Part shown: piece after piece, positions 1 through 9,221 of the stretch
How the letters are laid out: each line of letters opens with the position of its first letter
How positions within the stretch are numbered: the first letter of the stretch is position 1
NCBI GenBank assembly: GCA_963805795.1
Contig: CAWDVG010000001.1
Location: forward strand, 744,001 to 808,000
Direction: 5' to 3'
Source: CAWARU01 sp963805795
GTDB taxonomy: Bacteria; Pseudomonadota; Gammaproteobacteria; UBA6186; Azoamicaceae
Length of the DNA: 64,000 bases
Program-made: the position numbers and the translations under genes
Notes under the pieces: model-generated
Seen by the model: the letters and a program-made list of their open reading frames with translations, nothing else
The model's database searches: none
Told to the model about the DNA's origin: nothing

Positions 1-576
1 CGTGGTCGTATTTCACAAATTCCTTCCATGTTTTCGGCTATTAGAATTAATGGAAAACGTTGCCATCAGCTTGCAAGACAAGGATTAACAGTAGAGCGCA
101 CAGCGCGTGAAATTACCATTTATAGTGCTATTTTATTGTCTTACGAAAATGGAATTTTAAGTTTAGATGTTAAGGCAAGTAAGGGAACCTATATCCGAAC
201 CCTAGTCGATGATCTGGGAGAATTGTTAGGTTGCGGTGCGCATGTGATTTCTTTGCGTAGACTCGGTGCAGGACCCTATAACGCCGATCACATGGTGAGT
301 TTGCAAACCCTAGTGGATTGGGAGTCAGAAGGAAATTGGCAAGCATTAGAAAATCAAGTCTTACCTTTAGAAAGTTCTTTATCCCTATGGCCAGAGATTA
401 ATATATCGGAAGCCGCTGCTTTTTATTTAAGACAAGGACAACCTATGGCTTTGCCCTATTCTCCTAAATCCGGTTGGGTGAAACTTACTATAAAAAACAG
501 TCGCTTTTTTGGGGTAGGGGAGATGTTGGAAGATGGCCGTGTGGCCCCAAGGCGTTTAGTTGCAGATCTGAGGTAA
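1..576 (+). CDS. truB: tRNA pseudouridine(55) synthase TruB, C-terminal part (cut by window edge)
   Basis: The reading frame is open from base 1 and stops at 576, so the N-terminal part with the catalytic Asp lies outside the window. The first visible residues (RGRISQIPSMFSAIRINGKR) match the TruB segment after the catalytic motif. KASKGTYIRTLVDDLG and CGAHVISLRRLGAGPY are typical of the TruB RNA-binding face. The last ~60 residues (LPYSPKSGWVKL...RVAPRRLVADLR) fit the small C-terminal domain. The enzyme makes pseudouridine 55 in the T-arm of tRNAs. In related bacteria truB is followed directly by rpsO and pnp; here four accessory genes separate them. Confidence 0.95.
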   Translation, partial: RGRISQIPSMFSAIRINGKRCHQLARQGLTVERTAREITIYSAILLSYENGILSLDVKASKGTYIRTLVDDLGELLGCGAHVISLRRLGAGPYNADHMVSLQTLVDWESEGNWQALENQVLPLESSLSLWPEINISEAAAFYLRQGQPMALPYSPKSGWVKLTIKNSRFFGVGEMLEDGRVAPRRLVADLR

Positions 577-606
577 ATGAATGTAGAATTATTTTGAGGT
601 GAATTG

Positions 607-1257
607 ATGACTGTTTTAAATAAAATGACCCTTGATGAATTGGAACTTGAAAAGATACTCTCTCGTTATCCTCAAATATTAAGAGAACAACTTGAAACTT
701 TGCTTCAAAATACTCAAAAAGAATATGAAGAATTACAGTCTTACTTGCTAACTAAAAGAGAAAAGATGCAAGCATCTCTGCATCAGATTTCTAAAAGAAT
801 ATTTATGGGAGTTTCCGCAGCGGGTCAGATGGTTTTTAGCGAGGGGGCTAAAGCTGTGATTAAAACAATCACTACAATAGATCCGGATTCAACCAATCTT
901 GATAAACTTGAAGCTGAAAAACTTCTGAATGAAAAAATAAAACAGCTGGTGGAATTAAATGCCAGAATTAAAGAAAATATAGTTTCATTCACCGTATCAC
1001 TGAATAAGCTAGAAAAACCTCCTGAATCTTCTTTATGGACTGATCTTACTGCAATATGTTGTGGTTATAAAAAAGAAGAGTTGGCTTGGTTTCGTCTGGA
1101 TGCCAAGATTCATTTGTTGAATGCTATCTGCCAAAATATGGATAAGTTAATCAAGCCGAAGATAGCTGTAAATAATATACCAAAGATAAATGGTATTCAA
1201 CTTTCGAATTTCTCTAATGGTATTCATTCTCGTATTGATTGTAAAATTAGTTTATAA
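607..1257 (+). CDS. hypothetical protein, helical/coiled-coil
   Basis: About 216 residues, not recognised. The ATG at 607 is preferred over the adjacent in-frame TTG (604) because GAGGTG at 596-601 gives a good Shine-Dalgarno spacing. The first ~80 residues (TLDELELEKIL...EYEELQSYLLTKREKMQASLHQI) and residues ~95-135 look like amphipathic helices or coiled coil. A short hydrophobic patch (FMGVSAAGQMVF) lies between them. There is no signal peptide. It starts 30 bp after truB, in a spot where rpsO would normally come next, and is followed 62 bp later by another unknown. An effector or accessory role is only a guess from the neighbourhood. Confidence 0.7.
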   Translation: MTVLNKMTLDELELEKILSRYPQILREQLETLLQNTQKEYEELQSYLLTKREKMQASLHQISKRIFMGVSAAGQMVFSEGAKAVIKTITTIDPDSTNLDKLEAEKLLNEKIKQLVELNARIKENIVSFTVSLNKLEKPPESSLWTDLTAICCGYKKEELAWFRLDAKIHLLNAICQNMDKLIKPKIAVNNIPKINGIQLSNFSNGIHSRIDCKISL

Positions 1258-1319
1258 TACTTTATTTTACTTATGATCTTGAGTATTTTTGAACAATAAA
1301 TTAAACAATGGGAGAGAAG

Positions 1320-2273
1320 ATGAAAGTTGTTTCCGATGTTATTAGTTCTGCCGATACCGCTATTAAAACAGGAAAAGACATTTATGAATTGTTTGGTAAT
1401 GCTCTTGGAGAAGCTATTGTAGATGTTTTGAAAGAAGGCGCTAAAAATGAGTTAGTACCTAAGGGTATACTAATTACTATTGAAAAAATAGTTGAAAAAT
1501 TTGGGGCAAGTATTATTGGTAACCAGGTTATTGGCCAGCTTATTACACAAACAATTGGTACAAAGGATTGTACTAATTTACATGATATCTTATCGGGTAG
1601 AATTCCTCGTCTCAAGCTTATGGGCAAAAGAGTTGGTAATGCAGTTATAAACAGACGTGACCCAAATAATTTTGAAGAAACTCTCTCTCAATTTATAGGT
1701 GATATGGGGGGATTTATTTTAGCGGGAAAAGCTGTCGAAAAACTAATTGATCAACAGGCATTGGGTGGACAAATTCTTTCTCTCGCAGTGGGTCTGCTCA
1801 GCATCGAAATTACACGCCAAATGGGTCAGAATTCTGCAATTAGAGTAACTCCGTATGTTACCCCCTATTTAAAAAACGATGTACTGATACCTGAAAATCA
1901 AGCAGAATCCATTGCACAAAAATCAGGTAAAGCAGCTACTGTCTTGGTATGTGCATATGGGATTTCATTGACATCATTTGCTTCAGTCATTCCTCCACTA
2001 TTGGCTGGTACTGCTGGCTATAAAATGCTGGGTCCTTTGATTGGAAATGCTGCTGTTAAAGCAACAAGAGATACCGGTAAGCTCTATTCATATTGCTGTT
2101 CTGTAGCAACAATGCTAAAAAATTCGTTTGAAAAACTCTATATTGAAAAGAGTCAAAAGACACAGAATAAAGATAAATATTCAAAAAATTTAATTTTTAA
2201 AGATGAGGAAGAAGCTATATTACATCTTCTTGGGCCAGGACACGGGAAACCCAATATATCAAAAAGGGGATGA
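1320..2273 (+). CDS. hypothetical protein with hydrophobic segments
   Basis: About 317 residues, not recognised. Start at 1320 (MKVVSDVISS) is chosen because GGGAG at 1310-1314 sits 5 bases upstream; the ATG at 1308 would lie on that ribosome site. The centre is Gly/Ala/Ile-rich, with possible membrane-inserting stretches (GGFILAGKAVEKL, GGQILSLAVGLLSIEI, TVLVCAYGISLTSFASVIPP, AGTAGYKMLGPLIGNAAV). The tail is charged, with an acidic cluster (FKDEEEAILHLL) about 20-30 residues from the end. That resembles the Glu-rich patch of many Dot/Icm substrates but is weak evidence. It probably belongs to the same accessory insertion as the gene before it. Confidence 0.65.
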   Translation: MKVVSDVISSADTAIKTGKDIYELFGNALGEAIVDVLKEGAKNELVPKGILITIEKIVEKFGASIIGNQVIGQLITQTIGTKDCTNLHDILSGRIPRLKLMGKRVGNAVINRRDPNNFEETLSQFIGDMGGFILAGKAVEKLIDQQALGGQILSLAVGLLSIEITRQMGQNSAIRVTPYVTPYLKNDVLIPENQAESIAQKSGKAATVLVCAYGISLTSFASVIPPLLAGTAGYKMLGPLIGNAAVKATRDTGKLYSYCCSVATMLKNSFEKLYIEKSQKTQNKDKYSKNLIFKDEEEAILHLLGPGHGKPNISKRG

Positions 2274-2501
2274 AGCTTAAACTATCTATGTATTCGCAAC
2301 AAGCTACAAGCTGTGATTTGAAACTGGCTGGGTCGCTTGATAGACCTAAGAATATTATTGTTATCCTCATTGTTTTTAAGTTTTTTAGAAGATCAAAAAT
2401 TGTAAAATAAGATTATTTGGGCTGGTATTCTATACAGCTATACCTAATATAATACATGATTGTTTTGTTGACATTTGATGCACAAATAGCTACATTAAAG
2501 C

Positions 2502-2801
2502 ATGGAAACTATTATTTTCGATTTTGATATTAATAAAAACTCTAAACTCAAATTAGAGAGGGGCATTGGTTTTGAAGAAGTTATTTATTGCATTCATAAT
2601 GACAAAATACTTGATATCAGACCACATCCTAATCAGAAAAAGTATTCAAACCAAAGCATTTATATTATTGAGATTAATGACTATGCTTACATTGTGCCAT
2701 TTATTCAAAAAGGTCATACTATTTTTTTGAAAACAATTTTCCCAAGTCGCAAAGCAACTAAACTATATTTGAAAACTAATGAGGATCGATATCATGAGTA
2801 A
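2502..2801 (+). CDS. BrnT-like toxin
   Basis: 99 residues. The pattern FDFDINKNSKLKLERGIGFEEVI near the N-terminus and IFPSRKATKLYL near the C-terminus resembles the BrnT-type small ribonuclease toxins (COG2929/DUF4258-like). In these the Asp/Lys N-terminal motif and C-terminal SRKAT are the landmarks. The middle (HPNQKKYSNQSIYIIEINDYAYIVPF) fits the beta-sheet core. The downstream gene overlaps it by 8 bp and encodes a ribbon-helix-helix-type protein, the usual toxin-then-antitoxin order for this class. Activity is inferred from family resemblance only. Confidence 0.7.
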   Translation: METIIFDFDINKNSKLKLERGIGFEEVIYCIHNDKILDIRPHPNQKKYSNQSIYIIEINDYAYIVPFIQKGHTIFLKTIFPSRKATKLYLKTNEDRYHE

Positions 2802-3105
2802 AAAACGTAAAGTACCTCCGACTACTGATCTGGATGAATACGAGCAGGAAATTGAGGAGAGTTTTGAAAAAGTCCAGCCTTATTCTCGAAAAAAGGTCAG
2901 TATAGAAAGCTTAAAAGCTAAAAATGCAGCTGCGAATTTTATGCAAAAAAACAAAAGAATCACTATTCGAATATATAGTTCGGATTTGGAACGTATAAAG
3001 AGGCTTGCACTAGAGGAAGGCTTGCCATATCAAACTTTCATTACAAGCGTATTACATAAATTGTCAACGGGACGTTTGGTTAATCATCAGAATACAGGAG
3101 ATTAA
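2794..3105 (+). CDS. BrnA/CopG-like antitoxin
   Basis: About 103 residues. Start at 2794 (MSKKRKVPP) is preferred to an in-frame ATG at 2779: GAGG at 2781-2784 precedes it and it overlaps the toxin stop, the coupling expected of a toxin-antitoxin pair. The C-terminal part (KRITIRIYSSDLERIKRLALEEGLPYQTFITSVLHK) has the beta-strand/helix/helix pattern of ribbon-helix-helix antitoxins. The acidic N-terminal half (DLDEYEQEIEESFEK) would contact the toxin. Such proteins usually repress their own promoter, which would lie in 2274-2501. Confidence 0.75.
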   Translation: MSKKRKVPPTTDLDEYEQEIEESFEKVQPYSRKKVSIESLKAKNAAANFMQKNKRITIRIYSSDLERIKRLALEEGLPYQTFITSVLHKLSTGRLVNHQNTGD

Positions 3106-3136
3106 ATTATTTTTATACGGTTAAGAAACTATATAG

Positions 3137-3157
3137 TATGATATTACGCATATCATA
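3137..3157. repeat. short inverted repeat after the toxin-antitoxin pair
   Basis: TATGATAT and ATATCATA flank a 5-base loop (TACGC). It lies 31 bp after the antitoxin stop and upstream of rpsO. It could be a weak terminator (no clear T-run) or a protein-binding site. Confidence 0.35.
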
Positions 3158-3274
3158 TTATGTGGGATTATAAAACAAAAAAATATTATAAATCAATATA
3201 TTATATATGTTGCTGAGTACCTATGTAACTTTTTTTTCACCAAAAACTAAATTGCAAAATACAAGCAAAATACA

Positions 3275-3303
3275 TTTCAATATTCCCATTAAAAGTGTAT
3301 AAT
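3275..3303 (+). promoter_or_regulatory. candidate sigma-70 promoter of rpsO
   Basis: A perfect -10 hexamer TATAAT (3298-3303) with TTTCAA (3275-3280) at 17-bp spacing. It lies about 75 bp before the rpsO start, which fits a separate promoter now that rpsO is detached from truB. Confidence 0.5.
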
Positions 3304-3379
3304 GGCCCATTCGCTTTGTGCCAAGTGGTACAGTTGATGAATTATTTAGTTGTTTGACTTATTATATTAGGAGTTTTTC

Positions 3380-3649
3380 ATGACAGTAAATGCCGAGGCC
3401 AATGCCCGCATCATTCAACAATTTCAGCGTGCTGCTGGAGACACTGGGTCACCAGAAGTTCAAATTGCTTTGCTTTCAAATCGAATTACTTCGTTAACCT
3501 CGCATTTGAAAGAACATAAAAAAGATTTTCATTCACGTCGTGGATTAATCAGCATGGTGAATCAACGTCGTAATTTGCTAGCTTATCTAAAGCGTAAAGA
3601 TAAAGACGCCTTTTCACGCGTTGTGCAAGAGCTTAATTTACGAGGGTAA
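3380..3649 (+). CDS. rpsO: 30S ribosomal protein S15
   Basis: 89 residues, the normal length for S15. Typical family segments are visible: DTGSPEVQIALLSNRI, HLKEHKKDFHSRRGL and MVNQRRNLLAYLKRKD. S15 binds 16S rRNA helices 20-22 and helps form the platform of the small subunit. A good ribosome site (TAGGAG) precedes the ATG. pnp follows after 110 bp with a hairpin between, as in the classical rpsO-pnp operon. Confidence 0.98.
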   Translation: MTVNAEANARIIQQFQRAAGDTGSPEVQIALLSNRITSLTSHLKEHKKDFHSRRGLISMVNQRRNLLAYLKRKDKDAFSRVVQELNLRG

Positions 3650-3658
3650 GATATTGGG

Positions 3659-3692
3659 CATGATGCAAGCCAAGCTTATGGGGCGTATCATG
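3659..3692 (+). promoter_or_regulatory. rpsO-pnp intercistronic hairpin
   Basis: CATGATGC (3659-3666) pairs with GTATCATG (3685-3692), 8 bp with one G-T pair; a few inner pairs (GCC/GGC) may extend it. In enterobacteria a stem at this position is cut by RNase III and used by PNPase to control its own mRNA. The same role here is inferred from position, not shown. Confidence 0.45.
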
Positions 3693-3759
3693 TGTAAAAA
3701 CTCATTGCTTTATTCCGGTATAGGAAGATATATTTTAGAAATTTTAAGGACTACCAACT

Positions 3760-5892
3760 GTGGCTGTTATTCAAAAAAAAATTCAATTAGGTGATCATAT
3801 TCTAACCATAGAAACAGGACGCATTGCAAAACAAGCTTCGGCCTCTGTTTTAGTGAGTCTTGATGATACTTCTGTTCTAGTAACAGTAGTGGGTATTTAT
3901 AATCCGGACGATGTAAAAGACTTTGTGCCGCTTCGGGTAGATTATCAAGAACGTTCTTATGCTGTTGGTAAAATCCCCGGAGGATTCTTTAAACGTGAAG
4001 GACGTCCTTCTGAACGTGAAATTCTCATTTCTCGTTTAATAGATCGACCATTACGACCTTTATTTCCGGCTGGTTTTGGTCATGAAGTTCAGGTTGTTGC
4101 AACGGTGATGTCCCTTAATCCAGAAATTGATTCCGATATCCCAGCCATGATTGGTTCTTCAGCGGCAATGGCATTATCTGGCATTCCCTTTAATGGCCCT
4201 ATGGCAGCAGCAAGAGTTGGCTATAAAAACGGACAATATTTATTAAATCCTACTCAAACCCAGTTACAAGATTCCGATTTGGAATTAGTAGTTGCGGGAA
4301 CTGCCAGTTCAGTATTAATGGTGGAGTCAGAAGCCAAAGAATTATCTGAATCCGTCATGTTGGGCGCCGTTATGTTCGGCCATCAGCATTTCCAAAAAAT
4401 CATAGATGCCATTCAAGAACTCGTTAAAGAAGCAGGGACTACTGCTTGGGATTGGGCTTGTCCTATTGAAGAAGTGGAATTGGCTAAGCAAATTCGTTCT
4501 TCTTTTGGGGACGAAATTTCTAAGGCTTATCTCATTCGTGAAAAGAAAGCCAGACAAACCCGTTTAAAAGAAATTCAACAGCAAGTTATTGAAAAATTTA
4601 CCAACCAAGCAACTCAAGGTGCTCAAGCTACTGAAGAAAAAACAGTGCCTAAAGTTGAAGAAATTAAGAGCGTTTTAGATAGTCTAGAAAGTGAGACTGT
4701 TCGAAACCGTATTTTAGCTGGGGAACCTCGTATTGATGGCCGTGCACATAATGTTGTGCGTCCTATTACCATTGAAACCGGTATTTTGCCTCGTACACAT
4801 GGAACAGCTTTGTTTACGCGTGGTGAAACACAAGCCATTGTCGTTGCAACGTTGGGCACAGGGCGAGATGCGCAATTAATTGATAGCCCGCTTGGAGAGT
4901 ATAAAGAATCCTTTATGCTGCACTACAATTTCCCTCCTTACTCTGTGGGGGAAGTCGGTATGGTTGGCAGTCCTAAACGACGTGAAATTGGTCATGGTAA
5001 CTTGGCAAAACGTGCTATTCGTGCAGTTCTTCCATTTGACAATCAATTTCCTTATGTGTTACGTGTCGTTTCTGAAATAACAGAATCTAATGGTTCTAGT
5101 TCTATGGCAACTGTCTGTGGAAGCAGTTTAGCGTTAATGGATGCAGGTGTACCGATTTCTGCTGCCGTTGCCGGTATTGCCATGGGTCTAATCAAAGAAG
5201 GTGACAAATATGAAGTTTTAACTGATATTTTAGGTGATGAAGATCATTTAGGCGATATGGATTTCAAAGTGGCTGGAACCAATAAAGGTGTTACAGCGTT
5301 ACAAATGGATATCAAAATTGATGGTATTACTGAAGAAATTATGCGAGTTGCCCTTAATCAAGCCAAAGAAGGCAGAATGCATATTTTATCTGAGATGAAT
5401 AAAGTTTTAGATGCACCCAGAAAACAACTTTCTTCTTTTGCTCCACAGATTTTTACCTTTAAAATTAATCCAGATAAAATCCGCGATGTGATTGGTAAAG
5501 GCGGAGCCGTTATTAGAGCACTTACAGAAGAAACAGGAACCACAATTGACATTCAAGACGATGGCACTGTGCAAATTGCTTCCCAAGATCAAGCATCTGG
5601 AGATGAAGTCCGTCGACGCATTGAACAAATTACAGCTGAAGCCGAAGTGGGCCAAATATACGAAGGTAAGGTTGTTCGCATTACTGATTTTGGTGCATTT
5701 GTGAACTTTTTACCGGGTAAAGACGGTTTGGTTCATATTTCACAAATTTGCAATAAGCGAGTAGAAAATGTTGCAGATGAATTGGAAGAAGGCCAAATTG
5801 TACAAGTGAAAGTGATCGAAATCGATCGTCAAGGCCGTATTCGCTTAAGTATGAAAGCGGTACAAGAAGAAAGTATGGGCCATCAATATTAG
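3760..5892 (+). CDS. pnp: polyribonucleotide nucleotidyltransferase (PNPase)
   Basis: 710 residues, usual length. It starts at a GTG with AAGGA upstream. It has two RNase PH-like domains (residues ~10-230 and ~310-545; GGFFKREGRPSEREIL and TRGETQAIVVATLGT are characteristic) with the helical linker between them. A KH domain (~555-615, containing IRDVIGKGGAVIRAL) and an S1 domain (~620-690, YEGKVVRITDFGAFVNF) follow. It degrades RNA 3'-5' by phosphorolysis and is the core of the degradosome. The C-terminus is short after the S1 domain. It lies downstream of rpsO with the expected intercistronic stem. Confidence 0.98.
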   Translation: MAVIQKKIQLGDHILTIETGRIAKQASASVLVSLDDTSVLVTVVGIYNPDDVKDFVPLRVDYQERSYAVGKIPGGFFKREGRPSEREILISRLIDRPLRPLFPAGFGHEVQVVATVMSLNPEIDSDIPAMIGSSAAMALSGIPFNGPMAAARVGYKNGQYLLNPTQTQLQDSDLELVVAGTASSVLMVESEAKELSESVMLGAVMFGHQHFQKIIDAIQELVKEAGTTAWDWACPIEEVELAKQIRSSFGDEISKAYLIREKKARQTRLKEIQQQVIEKFTNQATQGAQATEEKTVPKVEEIKSVLDSLESETVRNRILAGEPRIDGRAHNVVRPITIETGILPRTHGTALFTRGETQAIVVATLGTGRDAQLIDSPLGEYKESFMLHYNFPPYSVGEVGMVGSPKRREIGHGNLAKRAIRAVLPFDNQFPYVLRVVSEITESNGSSSMATVCGSSLALMDAGVPISAAVAGIAMGLIKEGDKYEVLTDILGDEDHLGDMDFKVAGTNKGVTALQMDIKIDGITEEIMRVALNQAKEGRMHILSEMNKVLDAPRKQLSSFAPQIFTFKINPDKIRDVIGKGGAVIRALTEETGTTIDIQDDGTVQIASQDQASGDEVRRRIEQITAEAEVGQIYEGKVVRITDFGAFVNFLPGKDGLVHISQICNKRVENVADELEEGQIVQVKVIEIDRQGRIRLSMKAVQEESMGHQY

Positions 5893-6144
5893 ATATGATG
5901 CAGCGAAAAATTTGTTACTGTCAACAGCATTTCAATTTGAAATATGGAAGCATTGAATGTAAATCTTTTTTTACAATTTAATTTTCACAATCAATATCAA
6001 TAAATCAATATTAGTATCAATATCTGCTATCCAAGATAATCACACTTTTAAAAGTTAAGTTGCTTAATATTATTAGAATATTTGTCATAATTATATCCTT
6101 GGCTATACTCTCACTTACACAAAATTTCATCTGGAGGTATTTTT

Positions 6145-7758
6145 ATGCCAAGTTATATAACCAAGAATAAGCATGATGGTGATCCCTATAGTTGGATTGT
6201 TGGTTCATTGGATCCCGCAAAATTGGGGACAAGAATTCCCTATGTTAAGGCTAACCAGATGAACTGTAATCAAAATTTAGTTGGTAAGATTACGAGCATC
6301 GAGCTTGCAGACTTGAATAAATCGCCCAATTTTTTGATTCACATTACTTTTGCAGATAAAAAATTACGCTCTCATTATCTTTATTATTTAAACCATATAA
6401 TTAATTTTCCATTAGCGGATTCAAATAAGACAGATAAAAACTTTGTGACATTTACCATACCCACTCATCGATTGGTAGAACATATCATTCCCATTTTTTC
6501 TGCGATGAATTTGATAGAGGCTATTCCACAGAATTTCATGATGTATTTATCACGATTTCTTGGATTTAATTATCTTGAAGAAATTGAGCAAGCGATTGTA
6601 CATGAACTGCTTCAGGGTTGTAAGGAAGGGCCAATGCAACGTCCGTATTTTGAAAGGGCTTGCATATTAGCAAAGGCAGCCAATAGTCCCGAAATGTTTG
6701 CAATTATTGCCACATTTTGTGCTAGAACATTTTTAGAGCCCTATGCTTTAATTGCTGCCTATGATGGTTTAGAATTAATAAAAAATGATGCCATGATTGT
6801 TCAACATGTTGCTCAAGAGACAATCGATACACTGAATTTTCGGGCGGGTATAGCACTTAGAGCCTGTAATGCAGAAACTATTAGACAAATTCTTAAAGAA
6901 TCTGCAAGTCATAATTCAAAAATGATTGACTCTTCTCTATTGAGCTCCGATAGAATTCAAAGAGAAGATATAAACTTACATGCAGGAATATTGAGTTTGG
7001 AATTAGATATTGATGAATACATCAATCAAAATGGTCAGGAGAAGGCTTTCGAAGGCGAAAATGTATTAGAAGATGCTCGATGGATAGAAAAAATAGAGTC
7101 TAAACGTTTGCAGTTTGCTTTAGGGCTACTCATTAAAATTACCAATTCTGATTCAAAATATTATGCAGAAGCCCAAGAAGTATTGTCGCAGATTTTTGCA
7201 GATTTTTCTGAGTCTCAAGTACTTCCTATTCAAGAGAGATTACCCATACTTGGAGGTGATCGGGTTTCAAGCACTATAATGAACATTGCGGCAAAAATGA
7301 AACAAACCAATATAAAACTTAAGGAGAAGGAGAAAATAATTGCTTCTAAGCCTGAAAGCAAAGCGGTTAATGATATATTAACCGGATATAAAATACAAAT
7401 TGAGAATTTGAATGAAAGAATGAAAAAGATGGATAATATCCTAACAAACAGTAGAATCGAGCATGAAAAAAAGGTTTCTAAGCTGCAGGAAAATGAGATG
7501 ATAAGTTCTGAACGAGTGCATGCACTTGAAAAAGAAAAGCTAGAAATAATGAAGAAGTTGGATGAAATTACACGACAATTGTTCGAGAGTGATGAGGCAC
7601 TTGCTATCCACAAAGCTGCATTAGATAAACGTGAATCACGAGTTAAGCCTCTCCCAAAAGTACCTTTACCTAATTTGTTTCAGCAACTGAAAATGCTCAT
7701 GAACATTAAAGCTATTCAGTTAAACTGGAAGATGTTGCCTGCAATGACAAAGCGCTAA
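6145..7758 (+). CDS. hypothetical protein, helical N-terminal part and coiled-coil C-terminal part
   Basis: 537 residues, not recognised. The start is supported by CTGGAGGT upstream. Residues 1-~150 look globular (VGKITSIELADLNKSPNFLIHITFADKKLR). Residues ~150-260 are helical and could form a TPR- or ankyrin-like solenoid (YFERACILAKAANSPEMFAIIATFCARTF). Residues ~370-500 are a strongly charged coiled coil (KIQIENLNERMKKMDNI, VHALEKEKLEIMKKLDEI). There is no signal peptide. Its stop directly abuts the stop of the convergent phosphofructokinase gene, with no intergenic terminator. Size and make-up resemble secreted effectors of intracellular bacteria, but no known domain can be named. Confidence 0.75.
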   Translation: MPSYITKNKHDGDPYSWIVGSLDPAKLGTRIPYVKANQMNCNQNLVGKITSIELADLNKSPNFLIHITFADKKLRSHYLYYLNHIINFPLADSNKTDKNFVTFTIPTHRLVEHIIPIFSAMNLIEAIPQNFMMYLSRFLGFNYLEEIEQAIVHELLQGCKEGPMQRPYFERACILAKAANSPEMFAIIATFCARTFLEPYALIAAYDGLELIKNDAMIVQHVAQETIDTLNFRAGIALRACNAETIRQILKESASHNSKMIDSSLLSSDRIQREDINLHAGILSLELDIDEYINQNGQEKAFEGENVLEDARWIEKIESKRLQFALGLLIKITNSDSKYYAEAQEVLSQIFADFSESQVLPIQERLPILGGDRVSSTIMNIAAKMKQTNIKLKEKEKIIASKPESKAVNDILTGYKIQIENLNERMKKMDNILTNSRIEHEKKVSKLQENEMISSERVHALEKEKLEIMKKLDEITRQLFESDEALAIHKAALDKRESRVKPLPKVPLPNLFQQLKMLMNIKAIQLNWKMLPAMTKR

Positions 7759-9039
7759 TCATTTTTTTATTGTAAAAGCCGGCAATAATTTCGGAACCGC
7801 CTTATTTTGCAAGGTCACGTAGTTTGGTAAGCCATGATGATAAGGCGGATAAGCTTCGCCCTGAATTAAGGGCAAAATATATTCTCGGCAAGCGCTTGTT
7901 ATCCCGAAGCCATTTTCATTAATGAAGTTCCTGGGCATTTTCTTTTCTTGATTGGCAACGGCTTCTAAAGATACTTCTCCTATTTTCCAGCGATAAGGTT
8001 TTGAAGGTTCATTTTCTCGCACAATAATGGGCATAACGGCATTTTTGTCTTGTAAGGCAAATTCAACTGCTGCTTTACCAAGTGCATAGGCTTGTTCGAC
8101 ATCGACTAATGATGCAATATGCCTTGCAGATCTTTGTAAATAATCTGAAACGGCCCAATGATATTTATAACCTAAATTTTGTTTGATGATTTCTGCAATG
8201 CGCGGGGCTACACCCCCTAATTGGGCATGGCCAAAGGCATCTTTACTGCCGCTTTCCGATATAAATTGTCCCTCTTTATTTTTTAGGCCTTCAGAAACGA
8301 CAATGGCACAATAACCAATACGTTCCACGATTTCTTTAACACGTTGACAAAAAGTTTTTTCATCGAAAGGAATTTCTGGGAATAAAATAATATGCGGGGG
8401 ATCATTTTTCTGCTCAGAAGCCACACCACTCGCTGCAGCAATCCAGCCTGCATGTCTGCCCATTACTTCTAAGATAAAAACTTTTGTGGAAGAGCTGCAC
8501 ATGGATGCCACATCTAATCCAGCTTCTCGAATGGAAACCCCTACATATTTGGCAACGGATCCAAAGCCAGGACAAGTGTCGGTAAAGGGAAGATCGTTAT
8601 CAATGGTTTTGGGAATTCCAATACAAGTGATGGGGTAGCCCATTTTTTCGCTCAGCTGTGAAACTTTATAAGCGGTATCCTGAGAATCGCCTCCACCATT
8701 ATAAAAAAAATATCCAATATTATGTGCTTCAAAAATATGAATAAGACGTTCATATTCAGCTTTATTTTCCTCTAAACCTTTTAATTTATAGCGACAAGAT
8801 CCAAAACAACCACCGGGAGTATGATAAAGCCCTCGAATGGCTTCGGGGCTCTCGAGAGAGGTGTCAATCAAATCTTCAGCCAATATGCCCAATATTCCAT
8901 TTCGACCTGCCAATACTTTCCCAATTTTTGAGGTGTGTTTTCTGGCAGTTTCAATAAGCCCACAAGCGCTGGCATTAATAACGGCGGTTACGCCGCCGGA
9001 TTGGGCATAAAGTGCGTTTTTAGGGGTATTGTTGGCCAT
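7759..9039 (-). CDS. pfp: 6-phosphofructokinase, pyrophosphate-dependent type
   Basis: 426 residues of the phosphofructokinase fold. YNGGGDSQDTAYK carries Asp where ATP enzymes have the Gly of GGDGS. GIPKTIDNDLPF has Lys in place of the Gly of PGTIDND. These two changes mark PPi-dependent enzymes, which reversibly phosphorylate fructose 6-phosphate. VMGRHAGWIAAASGVA and the C-terminal substrate segment are also present. The ATG is preceded by GGAG on the minus strand. Upstream, toward mpl, lies a long palindrome that may be its control site. PPi preference is inferred from the two residues. Confidence 0.93.
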   Translation of the reverse strand: MANNTPKNALYAQSGGVTAVINASACGLIETARKHTSKIGKVLAGRNGILGILAEDLIDTSLESPEAIRGLYHTPGGCFGSCRYKLKGLEENKAEYERLIHIFEAHNIGYFFYNGGGDSQDTAYKVSQLSEKMGYPITCIGIPKTIDNDLPFTDTCPGFGSVAKYVGVSIREAGLDVASMCSSSTKVFILEVMGRHAGWIAAASGVASEQKNDPPHIILFPEIPFDEKTFCQRVKEIVERIGYCAIVVSEGLKNKEGQFISESGSKDAFGHAQLGGVAPRIAEIIKQNLGYKYHWAVSDYLQRSARHIASLVDVEQAYALGKAAVEFALQDKNAVMPIIVRENEPSKPYRWKIGEVSLEAVANQEKKMPRNFINENGFGITSACREYILPLIQGEAYPPYHHGLPNYVTLQNKAVPKLLPAFTIKK

Positions 9040-9067
9040 GGTTCAAGGTTCTCCTTTAATAACTTAC

Positions 9068-9103
9068 CATTTGGTATGTTACCAAATGGTAACATACCAA
9101 ATG
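9068..9103. promoter_or_regulatory. perfect 16-bp palindrome upstream of the phosphofructokinase gene
   Basis: CATTTGGTATGTTACC (9068-9083) is followed by AAAT and its exact reverse complement (9088-9103). Within it the core TACCAAATGGTA is repeated in both orientations. It lies 29 bases before the pfp start and about 120 before mpl. There is no T-run, so an operator or RNA stem is more likely than a terminator. Confidence 0.6.
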
Positions 9104-9221
9104 CTAAGTTAAAGTGTTTGGATTTTTTTCTGGTATGGCTGTATTTATATGCAGCAAATTGATTTTAAAGACGATACCATGATATGTATATGATCCAAGT
9201 AAACACAAAGGTCTTTTAGAA

